NCBI GenBank assembly: GCA_024641925.1
Contig: JAHECB010000006.1
Span: forward strand, 1-40,925
Source: Betaproteobacteria bacterium
GTDB taxonomy: Bacteria > Pseudomonadota > Gammaproteobacteria > Burkholderiales > Burkholderiaceae_C
Length of the DNA: 40,925 nucleotides
Direction: 5' to 3'
Below, in pieces: positions 23,906-31,566 of the stretch. Under the pieces are notes generated by a model, which saw nothing but the letters and a program-made list of their open reading frames with translations, was not told the DNA's origin and did not search any database. How positions within the stretch are numbered: the first letter of the stretch is position 1; the number at the start of each line of letters is the position of its first letter. The translations under genes were made by a program, and so were the position numbers.

Positions 23906-25883
23906 CCACTTCCACCTCGTCGCCGTGCAGTTCCATCAGCTCGCGCCGCGATGCTGCTTCGCCCTTGCCCATCAGCTTGGTGAAGGCGCCGGCCGTTTCT
24001 GCAAAACCCAGCACACCCCAGCTGACCGGCAGCAGGCGGCGGGTTTCGGGGTTCAGCGTGGTTTCCCACAGCTGCTCGGCGTTCATCTCGCCCAGGCCCT
24101 TGAAGCGGCTGATGGTCCACTGCGACTCGCGCGCGCCTTCCTTGCGCAGCTTGTCCAGCGCGGCCTCCAGCTCGCCCTGGTCCAGTGCATACAGCTTGGC
24201 AGGGGGGCGTTTGCCACGCGCAGGTGCATCGATGCGAAACAGCGGCGGCCGAGCAATGTAGACATGGCCGGTTTCCACCAGCTTGGGGAAATGTCGGAAA
24301 AACAGCGTCAGCAGCAGCACCTGGATGTGGGAGCCGTCCACGTCGGCGTCGCTCAGGATGCACACTTTGCCGTAACGCAGGCCACTCAGGTCGGGGCTGT
24401 CGTTGGGGCCGTGCGGGTCCACACCCAGCGCCACGGCGATGTCGTGGATCTCGTTGTTGGCAAACAGGCGGTCGCGTTCCACCTCCCAGGTGTTCAGCAC
24501 CTTGCCCCGCAAGGGCAACACGGCCTGGGTTTCCTTGTTGCGACCCATCTTGGCGCTGCCGCCGGCACTGTCGCCTTCCACCAGGAACACTTCGTTGAAG
24601 TTGAGGTCGCGGCTTTCGCAGTCGGTCAGCTTGCCGGGCAAAACGGCCACGCCGCTGCCCTTGCGTTTTTCAACTTTCTGGCTGGCGCGCTGGCGCGTCT
24701 GTGCCTGGCGGATCACCAGCTCGGCCAGCTTCTTGCCCCATTCCACGTGCTGGTTCAGCCACAGCTCCAGCGCCGGGCGCACATAGCTGCTGACCAGGCG
24801 CAGCGCGTCGCGGCTGTTCAGGCGTTCCTTGATCTGGCCCTGGAACTGCGGGTCCAGCACCTTGGCCGACAGCACAAAGCTGGCGCGAGAAAACACGTCT
24901 TCGGGCATCAGCTTCACGCCCTTGGGCAGCAGGCTGTGCAGGTCGATGAAGCCTTTCACGGCGGTGAACAAGCCGTCTTTCAAACCTGATTCGTGCGTGC
25001 CGCCGGCCACCGTGGGAATCAGGTTGACGTAACTTTCGCGCAGCAGGTTGCCGTCGTCGGTGAAGGCCACGCACCAGGTCGCGCCTTCACCTTCGGCAAA
25101 GTTTTCGGTTTCCTGGGCGCTGGCAAACTGCTCTCCTTCAAACAGCGGGATCAGCGGGTCGCTGGCCAGGCTTTGCATCAGGTAGTCGCGCAGGCCTTTT
25201 TCGTATTGCCAGGTCTGCGTGTCGCCGGTTTTTTCAGCCGTCAGCGTCACCGTCACACCGGGCATCAGCACCGCTTTGCTGCGCAGCAGGTGCATCAGTT
25301 CGGCACGCGGCAGCTCGGCGCTTTCAAAGTACTTGGCGTCGGGCCAGACGCGGACGCTGCTGCCGTGTCGGCGTTCGCTGCCCGTGGCTTTGCGCACGGC
25401 CAGGCGTTCACACACGTCGCCGCCCGCAAAGGCCAGCTGCGCCGCCTGGCCTTCGCGCCACACGGTCACTTGCAGGCGGCGCGACAGCGCGTTGGTCACG
25501 CTCACGCCCACGCCGTGCAGGCCGCCGCTGAAGCTGTAGGCACCGCCAGCGCCCTTGTCGAACTTGCCACCGGCGTGCAGGCGGGTGAACACGATTTCCA
25601 CCACCGGCACCTGCTCTTCAGGGTGCAGGCCAAAGGGGATGCCGCGGCCGTCGTCGTCCACCGTGACGCTGCCGTCGATGTGCAGCGTCACGGCGATGCG
25701 GGTGCCAAAACCGGCCAGCGCTTCGTCGGCGGCGTTGTCGATGACCTCTTGCACGATGTGCAGCGGGTTGTCGGTGCGGGTGTACATGCCCGGCCGCTGC
25801 TTGACGGGCTCCAGGCCCTTGAGCACGCGGATCGAGGCTTCGCCGTAATGGGTGTTTTGTTTGACAGAGGGCATGGCGGGCAT
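23898..25883 (-). CDS. parE: DNA topoisomerase IV subunit B
   Basis: ATPase subunit of topoisomerase IV, which decatenates sister chromosomes. The 661-residue protein has the GHKL ATPase (EVIDNAADEALAG near 48, DDGRGIPFGLHPEEQ near 76, HGVGVSVTNALS near 115). The transducer follows, then the TOPRIM domain (FLVEGDSAGGSAKMGRNKE near 428 and LSDADVDGSHIQVLL near 510) and the PRFKGLGEMN-type SRFKGLGEMNAEQLWETTLNP near 605. Two in-frame ATGs (25883 and 25874) give nearly identical proteins. parC is not in this window. It abuts the 5'-truncated carbonic anhydrase gene. Confidence 0.97.
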   Translation of the reverse strand: MPAMPSVKQNTHYGEASIRVLKGLEPVKQRPGMYTRTDNPLHIVQEVIDNAADEALAGFGTRIAVTLHIDGSVTVDDDGRGIPFGLHPEEQVPVVEIVFTRLHAGGKFDKGAGGAYSFSGGLHGVGVSVTNALSRRLQVTVWREGQAAQLAFAGGDVCERLAVRKATGSERRHGSSVRVWPDAKYFESAELPRAELMHLLRSKAVLMPGVTVTLTAEKTGDTQTWQYEKGLRDYLMQSLASDPLIPLFEGEQFASAQETENFAEGEGATWCVAFTDDGNLLRESYVNLIPTVAGGTHESGLKDGLFTAVKGFIDLHSLLPKGVKLMPEDVFSRASFVLSAKVLDPQFQGQIKERLNSRDALRLVSSYVRPALELWLNQHVEWGKKLAELVIRQAQTRQRASQKVEKRKGSGVAVLPGKLTDCESRDLNFNEVFLVEGDSAGGSAKMGRNKETQAVLPLRGKVLNTWEVERDRLFANNEIHDIAVALGVDPHGPNDSPDLSGLRYGKVCILSDADVDGSHIQVLLLTLFFRHFPKLVETGHVYIARPPLFRIDAPARGKRPPAKLYALDQGELEAALDKLRKEGARESQWTISRFKGLGEMNAEQLWETTLNPETRRLLPVSWGVLGFAETAGAFTKLMGKGEAASRRELMELHGDEVEVDV

Positions 25884-25888
25884 TCTAG

Positions 25889-26593
25889 GCAGCGGCCGGG
25901 TTCGCCCACAGCCTGCATCGCCCGGTTGGGACCAACCCGCGGCTGATCACGCTGGCGCCGTCCGCGGCCAGCATGAACCTGTGCAACATCCGCACCCACA
26001 CCCATGCCGAGCACAAGGGCCCGGGTTTTTCGGTCTCGGCGGGTGGCGGCGCGCACGGCGGCTGGAAGTGCAATGAGACGGTCGACCTGAGCAAGGCCGA
26101 GCTGGAAGACCCCAGCCATGGCCATGGCGCCATGCATGGTGTCAAGCCTGGCGACAGGATCGAGGTGCATTGGGTCTACAGCAGCTGTGACGTGGCGCCG
26201 GGCAAGGGGCTGGGCGCCTGTTACAGCGCCGCCTGCGCCAACCCGCAACTGCGGGTCGAGGCCCAGGTCTTCCTGGTCGTCAATGACCCGAAGGCGCTGA
26301 ACTTTGCAGATTTCGATTACAGCGGCAAGGCCTCCGCCGGCCTGCACCAGCCCAGGATGCTGCCCGCCGGAACCGGAACGCCGGTGGTGTTCGCCGGCTC
26401 GACCACCGGCGAGAGTTACTCCCGGGCCAAGTGCTCACCATTGCAGGTGACCTGGAGCGTGCGACCGATGTGCGCCAGAGTCGACATCGGGTCGCTGCAC
26501 AAGTGGGCTGCCGGCAACGCCTTCAAGGAAGACCCTTCGCAGGGTGTGCGGGCGCTGGTGGTGACGCCTGAACTGCTGTCGCCGATCAAGTGA
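25889..26593 (+). pseudogene. Delta-class carbonic anhydrase, 5'-truncated
   Basis: Reads as a delta-class carbonic anhydrase (CO2 hydration, usually exported). Signatures are MNLCNI..THTHAEHKGPGFSV, DRIEVHWVYSSC, ANPQLRVEAQVFLVVND and AGSTTGESYSR with PLQVTWSVRP. An ATG occurs at 25973 (206 residues), but homologous-looking residues (GTNPRLITLAPSAAS) continue upstream in the same frame to a TAG at 25886. No signal peptide or usual start is left, and the parE start codon lies right there. So the gene looks cut at its 5' end. A shortened cytosolic enzyme from 25973 cannot be excluded. One expected metal-site His appears as Arg (CNIR). Confidence 0.72.
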
Positions 26594-26654
26594 TGCCGCT
26601 GCCGCGCCGCTGCCGTACGCCGACGGCTCGGTGCAGGCGGTCGACGGCGCGTTT

Positions 26655-27857
26655 TCAGCGCGCTGCCGCTTCGCTGTCGATGGCCGCCTGCACTGCCTGG
26701 TAGAACGCCTCGCGTGCATCGCTGGCCACGCGGTCGGTGGCGCCGCCGCCCCAGTTGGCATTCGAGGCAATGACGAGCTGGCGCTTGGGGTCGATGAAGA
26801 TGCCCTGGCCGAAGATGCCGCGTGCGGCGAAGCTGCCGTCGTCGTAGGTCCACCATTGGTAGCCGTAGCCGCGCCCGGGCTTGTCGATACCGGTTTGCCG
26901 GCTGGTGGCCTCGCTGAGCCAGCCCTCGGGCACCAGGCTTTGATCGCCCGTCATGGCGCCGTTGAGGATGAACTGACCGAAGCGGGCGAAGTCGCGCGTG
27001 GCGGCCTGGATGCAGCAGCCGCTGATCTCCTGTCCGGTGCGGCTCAGGATCCAGGTTGCCGGCGACGCCATGCCGGCGGGCCGCCAGATCTTCTCGGACA
27101 GGTACTCGGCCAGCGGTTTGCCGGTCGCCCGGTTGATCAGGATGCCCACCAGGTTGGTCTCGCCGGTGCTGTAGTGCCAGCGTGTGCCCGGTGGTACTTC
27201 GCGCGGCAGGCGGCGCAGATAACTGACCAGTGCGTCAACCCCTTCTTCGGGCTGGTGATTGTTGAAGAGCGCCACGTCCGACTGGGGATCGGCATAGTCC
27301 TCGTTCCAGCGCACGCCCGAGGTCATGGTCAGCAACTGGCGGATGCTGACCTCGTCGTAGGCCGAGCCTTTCATCTGCGGAATGTAGGTGCTGACCTTGT
27401 CGTCCATGCTGCGGATGTGGCCGTCGCGGATCGCCGCGCCGACCAGGGTGGAGGTCAACGACTTGGCGACCGAGAAGCTGGTCCAGCGGCCGTCGGCATC
27501 GAAGTCCAGGCCATAACGCTCCAGGCGCAGACGGCCGCCGTGCAGCACCAGCAGGGCGGCGCTGCGCTGGCCGGCCATGTAGGCGTCCAGGTCCAGCGAC
27601 AGCTTCAGCGGCGGCCCCGGCGGCAGCGGCATGGGCGTGCCGCCGGCCGGTATGACGCGCGACTTCGCCAGTACGGGCAGCCGGTCGAGCGCGCGGAATG
27701 CAGCATCGCGCTGGCGCTGGCTCCAGAACAGCAGATCACGGTTGGTGGGCAGTGCCGCCAGCACGCCGCGGGTCTCCTTGTCCAGGCTGAACCAGGTGGC
27801 CGCAGTACCCACCAGCATCACGGCCAGCAGGCCCAGGGCCAACTTTCTGATCATCAT
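26655..27857 (-). CDS. Membrane-anchored serine hydrolase (class C beta-lactamase fold)
   Basis: A 400-residue protein with one N-terminal transmembrane helix (about 5-22, LALGLLAVMLVGTAATW). The catalytic SxxK is in FSVAKSLTSTLVG (about 139-151). Other motifs are Tyr-type HYSTGETNLVG (near 230) and the C-terminal GYGYQWWTYDDGSFAARGIFGQ with the active-site Gly. Family members include esterases, D-aminopeptidases and beta-lactamase relatives; the substrate is not predictable. ATG at 27857 has the strong site AAGGAG with 7-base spacing. A long in-frame upstream extension is Arg/Pro-rich and not coding. It converges with the carbonic anhydrase remnant. Confidence 0.9.
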   Translation of the reverse strand: MMIRKLALGLLAVMLVGTAATWFSLDKETRGVLAALPTNRDLLFWSQRQRDAAFRALDRLPVLAKSRVIPAGGTPMPLPPGPPLKLSLDLDAYMAGQRSAALLVLHGGRLRLERYGLDFDADGRWTSFSVAKSLTSTLVGAAIRDGHIRSMDDKVSTYIPQMKGSAYDEVSIRQLLTMTSGVRWNEDYADPQSDVALFNNHQPEEGVDALVSYLRRLPREVPPGTRWHYSTGETNLVGILINRATGKPLAEYLSEKIWRPAGMASPATWILSRTGQEISGCCIQAATRDFARFGQFILNGAMTGDQSLVPEGWLSEATSRQTGIDKPGRGYGYQWWTYDDGSFAARGIFGQGIFIDPKRQLVIASNANWGGGATDRVASDAREAFYQAVQAAIDSEAAAR

Positions 27858-28370
27858 TGAGAGGCTCCTTGATCCTGCGCTTGCGGCCATCGCCAGACGC
27901 AGGCCACATGATGCACGCAACCGCAGTCGTGGCCGTCGCGATCGACGCATCGGGTCCTGGTGCAGATGCTCGAGCCGATAGACCGGGGCGATGCATGGCT
28001 CCTTCAACATCACCAGCGCGGCGTTGATGCTGACGCTGGATTGGTGCCGGGCGTACCGGCTTGATGTTCGCTTTTGCGCCCGTTGTAGGCGCCGCGTGGA
28101 CGGCGGCGGGGGGTGATCGCGGCCTGAACGGCCCGCTGGTCTGTGGCGCCGGATGGATGGTGGCCGGTGTGCTGCTGCACCGGGCCGAGCTGCATGACCA
28201 TCTGCACAGCCAGGAGGCGATGGCGCACGAACAGACCCTACGCCGTGCGGTTTGGGCCTCACTCCATCTGGCACGCGGGCCCTTGTGCGGCCGGATATTG
28301 ATCTAGATCAGGTCGTTTCCGCGCCGGACCGCCACAGTGTGCGCTGGATTCCGCCAAACGCTCCTGACCC
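27858..28370. other. Intergenic region upstream of the hydrogenase operon
   Basis: About 510 bp. The divergent serine hydrolase ribosome site is at its left end. An FNR-like box (28298-28311) marks the hox promoter area at its right end. A short open frame on the plus strand (28061/28064-28306, about 80 codons) has no ribosome site or family match, and I do not call it a gene. The rest shows nothing I can identify. Confidence 0.6.
28298..28311 (+). promoter_or_regulatory. FNR-like box upstream of hoxF
   Basis: TTGATCTAGATCAG matches TTGAT-N4-ATCAA at 9 of 10 defined positions and lies 60 bp before the hoxF TTG codon. If it acts from -41.5, transcription would start near 28346; the -10 region there (CACAGT, 28333-28338) is poor. 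The box is close in form to the one before the cytochrome b/Fe-S/ATPase genes. Confidence 0.5.
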
Positions 28371-30188
28371 TTGCAACCGCCACCCCCCCAACACCTGCCG
28401 CAGACGCTTTCCGCCGATATGGCCGCGGCCCTGGCCCGCCACCAGGCGGATCCGCATGCATTGGTGCAACTGCTGCGCGAACTGCAGGCGCTGTGGGGCT
28501 GGCTACCGCGCGAAGCGCTGGCCTGGTTGGCGACAGCACTGGGCCTGACACTGGCCCGCGTGGAAGGCGTGGCGGGCTTCTACCGCTTTTTCCACACCCG
28601 CCCCGTGGGGGCATACCGCGTGCTGTTCAGCGACAACGTCACCGACCGGCTGCTGGGCAGCGAGGCCCTGATGGCCGACCTGTGCCGCCGCCTGGGTGTG
28701 GCGCCGGGCGAGGTGGACGGCGACGGCCTGGTCAGCGTCGACCGCACGTCCTGCACCGGCCTGTGCGACCAGGGGCCGGCGCTGCTGATCAACCACCACC
28801 AGGTGATCACAAGGCTGGACGCCGATCGTGTCGTGGAGATGGCCGACCTGATCCGTGCGCGCACGCCGGTTGCGCAATGGCCTGCGGCCTGGTTCGAGGT
28901 GCAACACAACATCCGGCGCGCCGATGTGCTGCTGGCCGACAGCAGCGCACCGGGCGAGGCCCTGGCGGCGGCGTTGGCGTTGGGCCCCGAGGCCTTGCTG
29001 GAAGAGATCAAGCTGTCCAAGCTGCGCGGCCGCGGCGGGGCAGGTTTTGGCACCGGCCTGAAGTGGGCGCTGTGCCGCAAGGCGACTGGTGCCGAGCATG
29101 TGGTGGTGTGCAATGCCGACGAGGGCGAACCCGGCACCTTCAAGGACCGGGTGCTGCTGGCGCGCCATGCCGATGCGGTGTTCGAGGGCATGACGATCGC
29201 AGCACTGGCCATCGGCGCCCGGCGCGGCCTGGTCTACCTGCGGGGCGAGTACCGCTTCTTGCTGGAGTTACTGCACGCCGTGCTGGATCGCCGGCGCGCC
29301 GCCGGTTTGCTGGGCGGGGCGATCCTGGGCGAATCGGGTTTCGAGTTCGACATCGGCATCCACGTGGGCGCCGGGGCGTACGTCTGCGGCGAGGAATCGT
29401 CGCTGATCGAATCGCTCGAAGGCAAGCGCGGTACGCCCCGCATCCGCCCGCCGTTCCCGGTCGAAAGCGGTTACCTGGGCCAGCCGACCATCGTCAACAA
29501 CGTCGAGACCTTCTGCGCCGTCAACCCCATCGCGCGCCGAGGGGGTGGCTGGTGGGCCGCCATCGGCACGCCGCAGTCCACCGGCACCAAGATCCACTCG
29601 GTGTCGGGCGACTGCGCGCGCCCGGGTCTGTACGAATACCCGTTCGGCACCCGCATCGGCCGCATCCTGGAGGATTGCGGCGCCCGCGATACGCAGGCGG
29701 TGCAGGTGGGCGGGCCCTCGGGCGTGTGCCTGTCGGCATTCGAATTCGGTCGCCGCATCGCCTTCGAGGATGTGCCCACGGCCGGCGCCTTCATGGTGTT
29801 CGACCGCAGCCGCGACATGTTCGAGGTCGCGCGCGGCTTTGCGCACTTCTTCGCCCACGAGAGCTGTGGCTTCTGCACCCCGTGCCGCGTCGGTACCGCG
29901 CTGGTGGTCAAGCGTCTGGACAAGCTGGCCGCGGGACAAGGCTCTCGGCACGACATCGACGTGCTGGTCGAACTCGACAAGCTGATGCACACGGCCACGC
30001 ACTGCGGGCTGGGCGCCACCGCCTGCAACCCGCTGCGGGACACCATCGTGAAGTTCCGCCCGGCCTACGAACGGCACCTGAAGTCGCTGCACTTCGAGCC
30101 GGGCTTCGACCTTGATGCCGAACTGTCGATCGCGCGCCACATGACCGGTCGCGACGACGCCGGCGCCCACCTGGAGAACCTGTCGTGA
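28371..30188 (+). CDS. hoxF: NAD-reducing hydrogenase diaphorase subunit HoxF
   Basis: FMN- and NAD-binding subunit of the soluble bidirectional hydrogenase; passes electrons between HoxU and NAD(P). The 605-residue protein has an N-terminal NuoE-like domain (about 20-150; only part of its Cys set, SCTGLC, is present). The NuoF-like part has NAD site RGRGGAGFGTGLKW (about 219-232), FMN site NADEGEPGTFKDR (about 247), GAYVCGEESSLIESLEGKRGTPR, and [4Fe-4S] ESCGFCTPCRVG (about 497) plus THCGLG (about 543). The start is uncertain: TTG at 28371 or ATG at 28419; neither has a good ribosome site. It is the first gene of the operon. Confidence 0.94.
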   Translation: MQPPPPQHLPQTLSADMAAALARHQADPHALVQLLRELQALWGWLPREALAWLATALGLTLARVEGVAGFYRFFHTRPVGAYRVLFSDNVTDRLLGSEALMADLCRRLGVAPGEVDGDGLVSVDRTSCTGLCDQGPALLINHHQVITRLDADRVVEMADLIRARTPVAQWPAAWFEVQHNIRRADVLLADSSAPGEALAAALALGPEALLEEIKLSKLRGRGGAGFGTGLKWALCRKATGAEHVVVCNADEGEPGTFKDRVLLARHADAVFEGMTIAALAIGARRGLVYLRGEYRFLLELLHAVLDRRRAAGLLGGAILGESGFEFDIGIHVGAGAYVCGEESSLIESLEGKRGTPRIRPPFPVESGYLGQPTIVNNVETFCAVNPIARRGGGWWAAIGTPQSTGTKIHSVSGDCARPGLYEYPFGTRIGRILEDCGARDTQAVQVGGPSGVCLSAFEFGRRIAFEDVPTAGAFMVFDRSRDMFEVARGFAHFFAHESCGFCTPCRVGTALVVKRLDKLAAGQGSRHDIDVLVELDKLMHTATHCGLGATACNPLRDTIVKFRPAYERHLKSLHFEPGFDLDAELSIARHMTGRDDAGAHLENLS

Positions 30189-30907
30189 CCGAGCCCGAAG
30201 GCCCCGCAGACACGTTCTCGCTGGACAGCCAGGAGCTGCCGTTCGAGCCGGGCCAGACCGTCCTTCAGGCGGCGGTGCAGGCCGGTCGCTACATCCCGCA
30301 CCTGTGCTGGCATCCGGACTTCGCGCCGCACGGATCGTGCCGGGTCTGCAGCGTGCTGGTCAATGGCCGCCCTGGCGCCGCCTGTACCGTGAAGGCGGCG
30401 GCCGGCATCGATGTCCAGAGCAACACCGAGCCCTTGAATGCACACCGCAAGACCTTGCTGCAGATGCTGTTTGTCGAGGGCAATCACTTCTGCCCCAGTT
30501 GTGAGAAAAGCGGCAACTGCCTGCTTCAGGCCACCGCCTACGAAATGGGCATGGAAGGGCCGCACTTCGACGAGGTCTATCCCGACCGCCCGGTGGACGC
30601 CAGCCACCCCGAGCTGTTGCTGGACTTCAACCGCTGCATCCTGTGCGAGTTGTGTGTGCGCGCCAGCCACGAAGTCGATCACAAGGACGTGTTCGCAATC
30701 GGGGGGCATGGCATGGCCACCCACCTGCTGGTCAACAGCCCCAGCGGGCGGCTGGCCGACACCAACATGGCCGCCACCGACCGCGCCGCCCAGGTCTGTC
30801 CGGTGGGCGTGATCCTGCCCAAGCGGCGAGGCTTCCAGGTGCCGATCGGCGCGCGGCGCTTCGATGCGCACCCGGTGTCCGAGCAGGTCGACAAGGAGCA
30901 GCGGTGA
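30185..30907 (+). CDS. hoxU: Hydrogenase diaphorase small subunit HoxU
   Basis: Ferredoxin-like subunit linking HoxF to HoxYH. The 240-residue protein has a [2Fe-2S] domain (Cys in PHLCWHPDFAPHGSCRVCSV and AACTV, about 38-68), a His/Cys [4Fe-4S] segment (NHFCPSCEKSGNCLLQ, about 99-114) and a further cluster region with RCILCELCVRAS (about 148) and AQVCPVG. This matches HoxU and the N-terminal part of NuoG. The GTG start overlaps the hoxF stop (GTGA), and the end overlaps hoxY in the same way. Confidence 0.95.
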   Translation: MTEPEGPADTFSLDSQELPFEPGQTVLQAAVQAGRYIPHLCWHPDFAPHGSCRVCSVLVNGRPGAACTVKAAAGIDVQSNTEPLNAHRKTLLQMLFVEGNHFCPSCEKSGNCLLQATAYEMGMEGPHFDEVYPDRPVDASHPELLLDFNRCILCELCVRASHEVDHKDVFAIGGHGMATHLLVNSPSGRLADTNMAATDRAAQVCPVGVILPKRRGFQVPIGARRFDAHPVSEQVDKEQR

Positions 30908-31476
30908 CAAGCCCCGTGCCGCCCCCGGCGCACGAGCCGCGCAAGCTGAAGGTGGGCACGGTGTCGCTGGCCGGCTGCTTTGGCTGCCACATGTCGTTTC
31001 TCGACATCGACGAGCGCCTGTTCGAACTGATCGAGCACATCGAGTTCGACCGTTCGCCGCTGACCGACATCAAGACCGTCGGCCCCTGCGACATCGGCCT
31101 GATCGAAGGCGGGCTGTGCAACGCCGAGAACGTCGTGGTGCTGCGCGAGTTCCGCGCCCATTGCAAGACGCTGGTGGCCGTCGGCGCCTGCGCGATCAAC
31201 GGCGGCCTGCCGGCGCAGCGCAACCACCTGGATCTGGCCGTGGTGCTGACCGAGGTCTACCGCAGCCGAAAGGGCCTGAGCGCAGGCAGCGCCTTCCCCA
31301 ACGACCCCGAACTGCCCTTGCCGCTGAACAAGGTGCACCCGATTCACGAGGTGGTGCATGTGGACTACTTTCTGCCGGGCTGCCCACCTTCGGCCGACGC
31401 TTTCTGGCAATTTCTCAACGACCTGATGGCGGGCCGCACACCGCACCTGGGGCATGGCCTCATCCACTATGACTGA
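30904..31476 (+). CDS. hoxY: [NiFe]-hydrogenase small subunit HoxY
   Basis: Electron-transfer half of the hydrogenase module. The 190-residue protein holds the single proximal [4Fe-4S] cluster: CFGC (about 26-29), GACAINGG (Cys about 97) and PGCPPSAD (Cys about 159). The small size, lack of Tat signal and lack of extra clusters fit the soluble group 3 type. An additional Cys in EGGLCNAEN stands where Ralstonia HoxY has Ser. GTG start in a GTGA overlap with hoxU. Its end overlaps a 19-codon frame leading to hoxH. Confidence 0.95.
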   Translation: MTSPVPPPAHEPRKLKVGTVSLAGCFGCHMSFLDIDERLFELIEHIEFDRSPLTDIKTVGPCDIGLIEGGLCNAENVVVLREFRAHCKTLVAVGACAINGGLPAQRNHLDLAVVLTEVYRSRKGLSAGSAFPNDPELPLPLNKVHPIHEVVHVDYFLPGCPPSADAFWQFLNDLMAGRTPHLGHGLIHYD

Positions 31477-31528
31477 CGCACGTTCACTGAGGCTCGATGA
31501 CAGGTACTCGATGAAAAACGCACGATGA
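31469..31528 (+). CDS. Tiny ORF 1 between hoxY and hoxH
   Basis: A 19-codon frame, MTDARSLRLDDRYSMKNAR, beginning inside the last codons of hoxY (8-bp overlap) and ending in an ATGA junction with the next tiny frame. An internal ATG at 31511 could also start it. No family match is possible at this length. It may serve translational coupling rather than make a working peptide. Confidence 0.35.
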   Translation: MTDARSLRLDDRYSMKNAR

Positions 31529-31537
31529 AACACGCCC
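31496..31537 (+). repeat. Three 14-nt imperfect tandem units in the hoxY-hoxH gap
   Basis: Units GATGACAGGTACTC, GATGAAAAACGCAC and GATGAAACACGCCC follow each other without gap. Units 2 and 3 agree at 12 of 14 positions; unit 1 is more divergent. Each unit contains ATGA, so each offers a start codon. The 14-nt period shifts frame, which is why the stop of one small frame falls on the start of the next. Confidence 0.55.
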
Positions 31538-31566
31538 TTGAACCGAGACCCCGTGAGCTGCCATGA
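31525..31566 (+). CDS. Tiny ORF 2, stop overlaps hoxH start
   Basis: A 13-codon frame, MKHALEPRPRELP, whose ATG overlaps the stop of tiny ORF 1 and whose TGA overlaps the hoxH ATG (ATGA at 31563-31566). This makes a chain of coupled starts from hoxY to hoxH. The ribosome site of hoxH alone is weak (GTGAG). Existence of a stable peptide is unproven. Confidence 0.35.
   Translation: MKHALEPRPRELP

Noticed and set aside
28268-28287. Possible sigma-54 promoter (CTGGCACG...) before hoxF
   Set aside because: The -24 half is good, but the expected TTGC at the correct spacing is CCCT, so the -12 element is missing.
28061-28306. 81-codon plus-strand frame before the hox operon
   Set aside because: It starts at TTG/ATG without a ribosome site, has no family resemblance, and its end overlaps the FNR-like box region.
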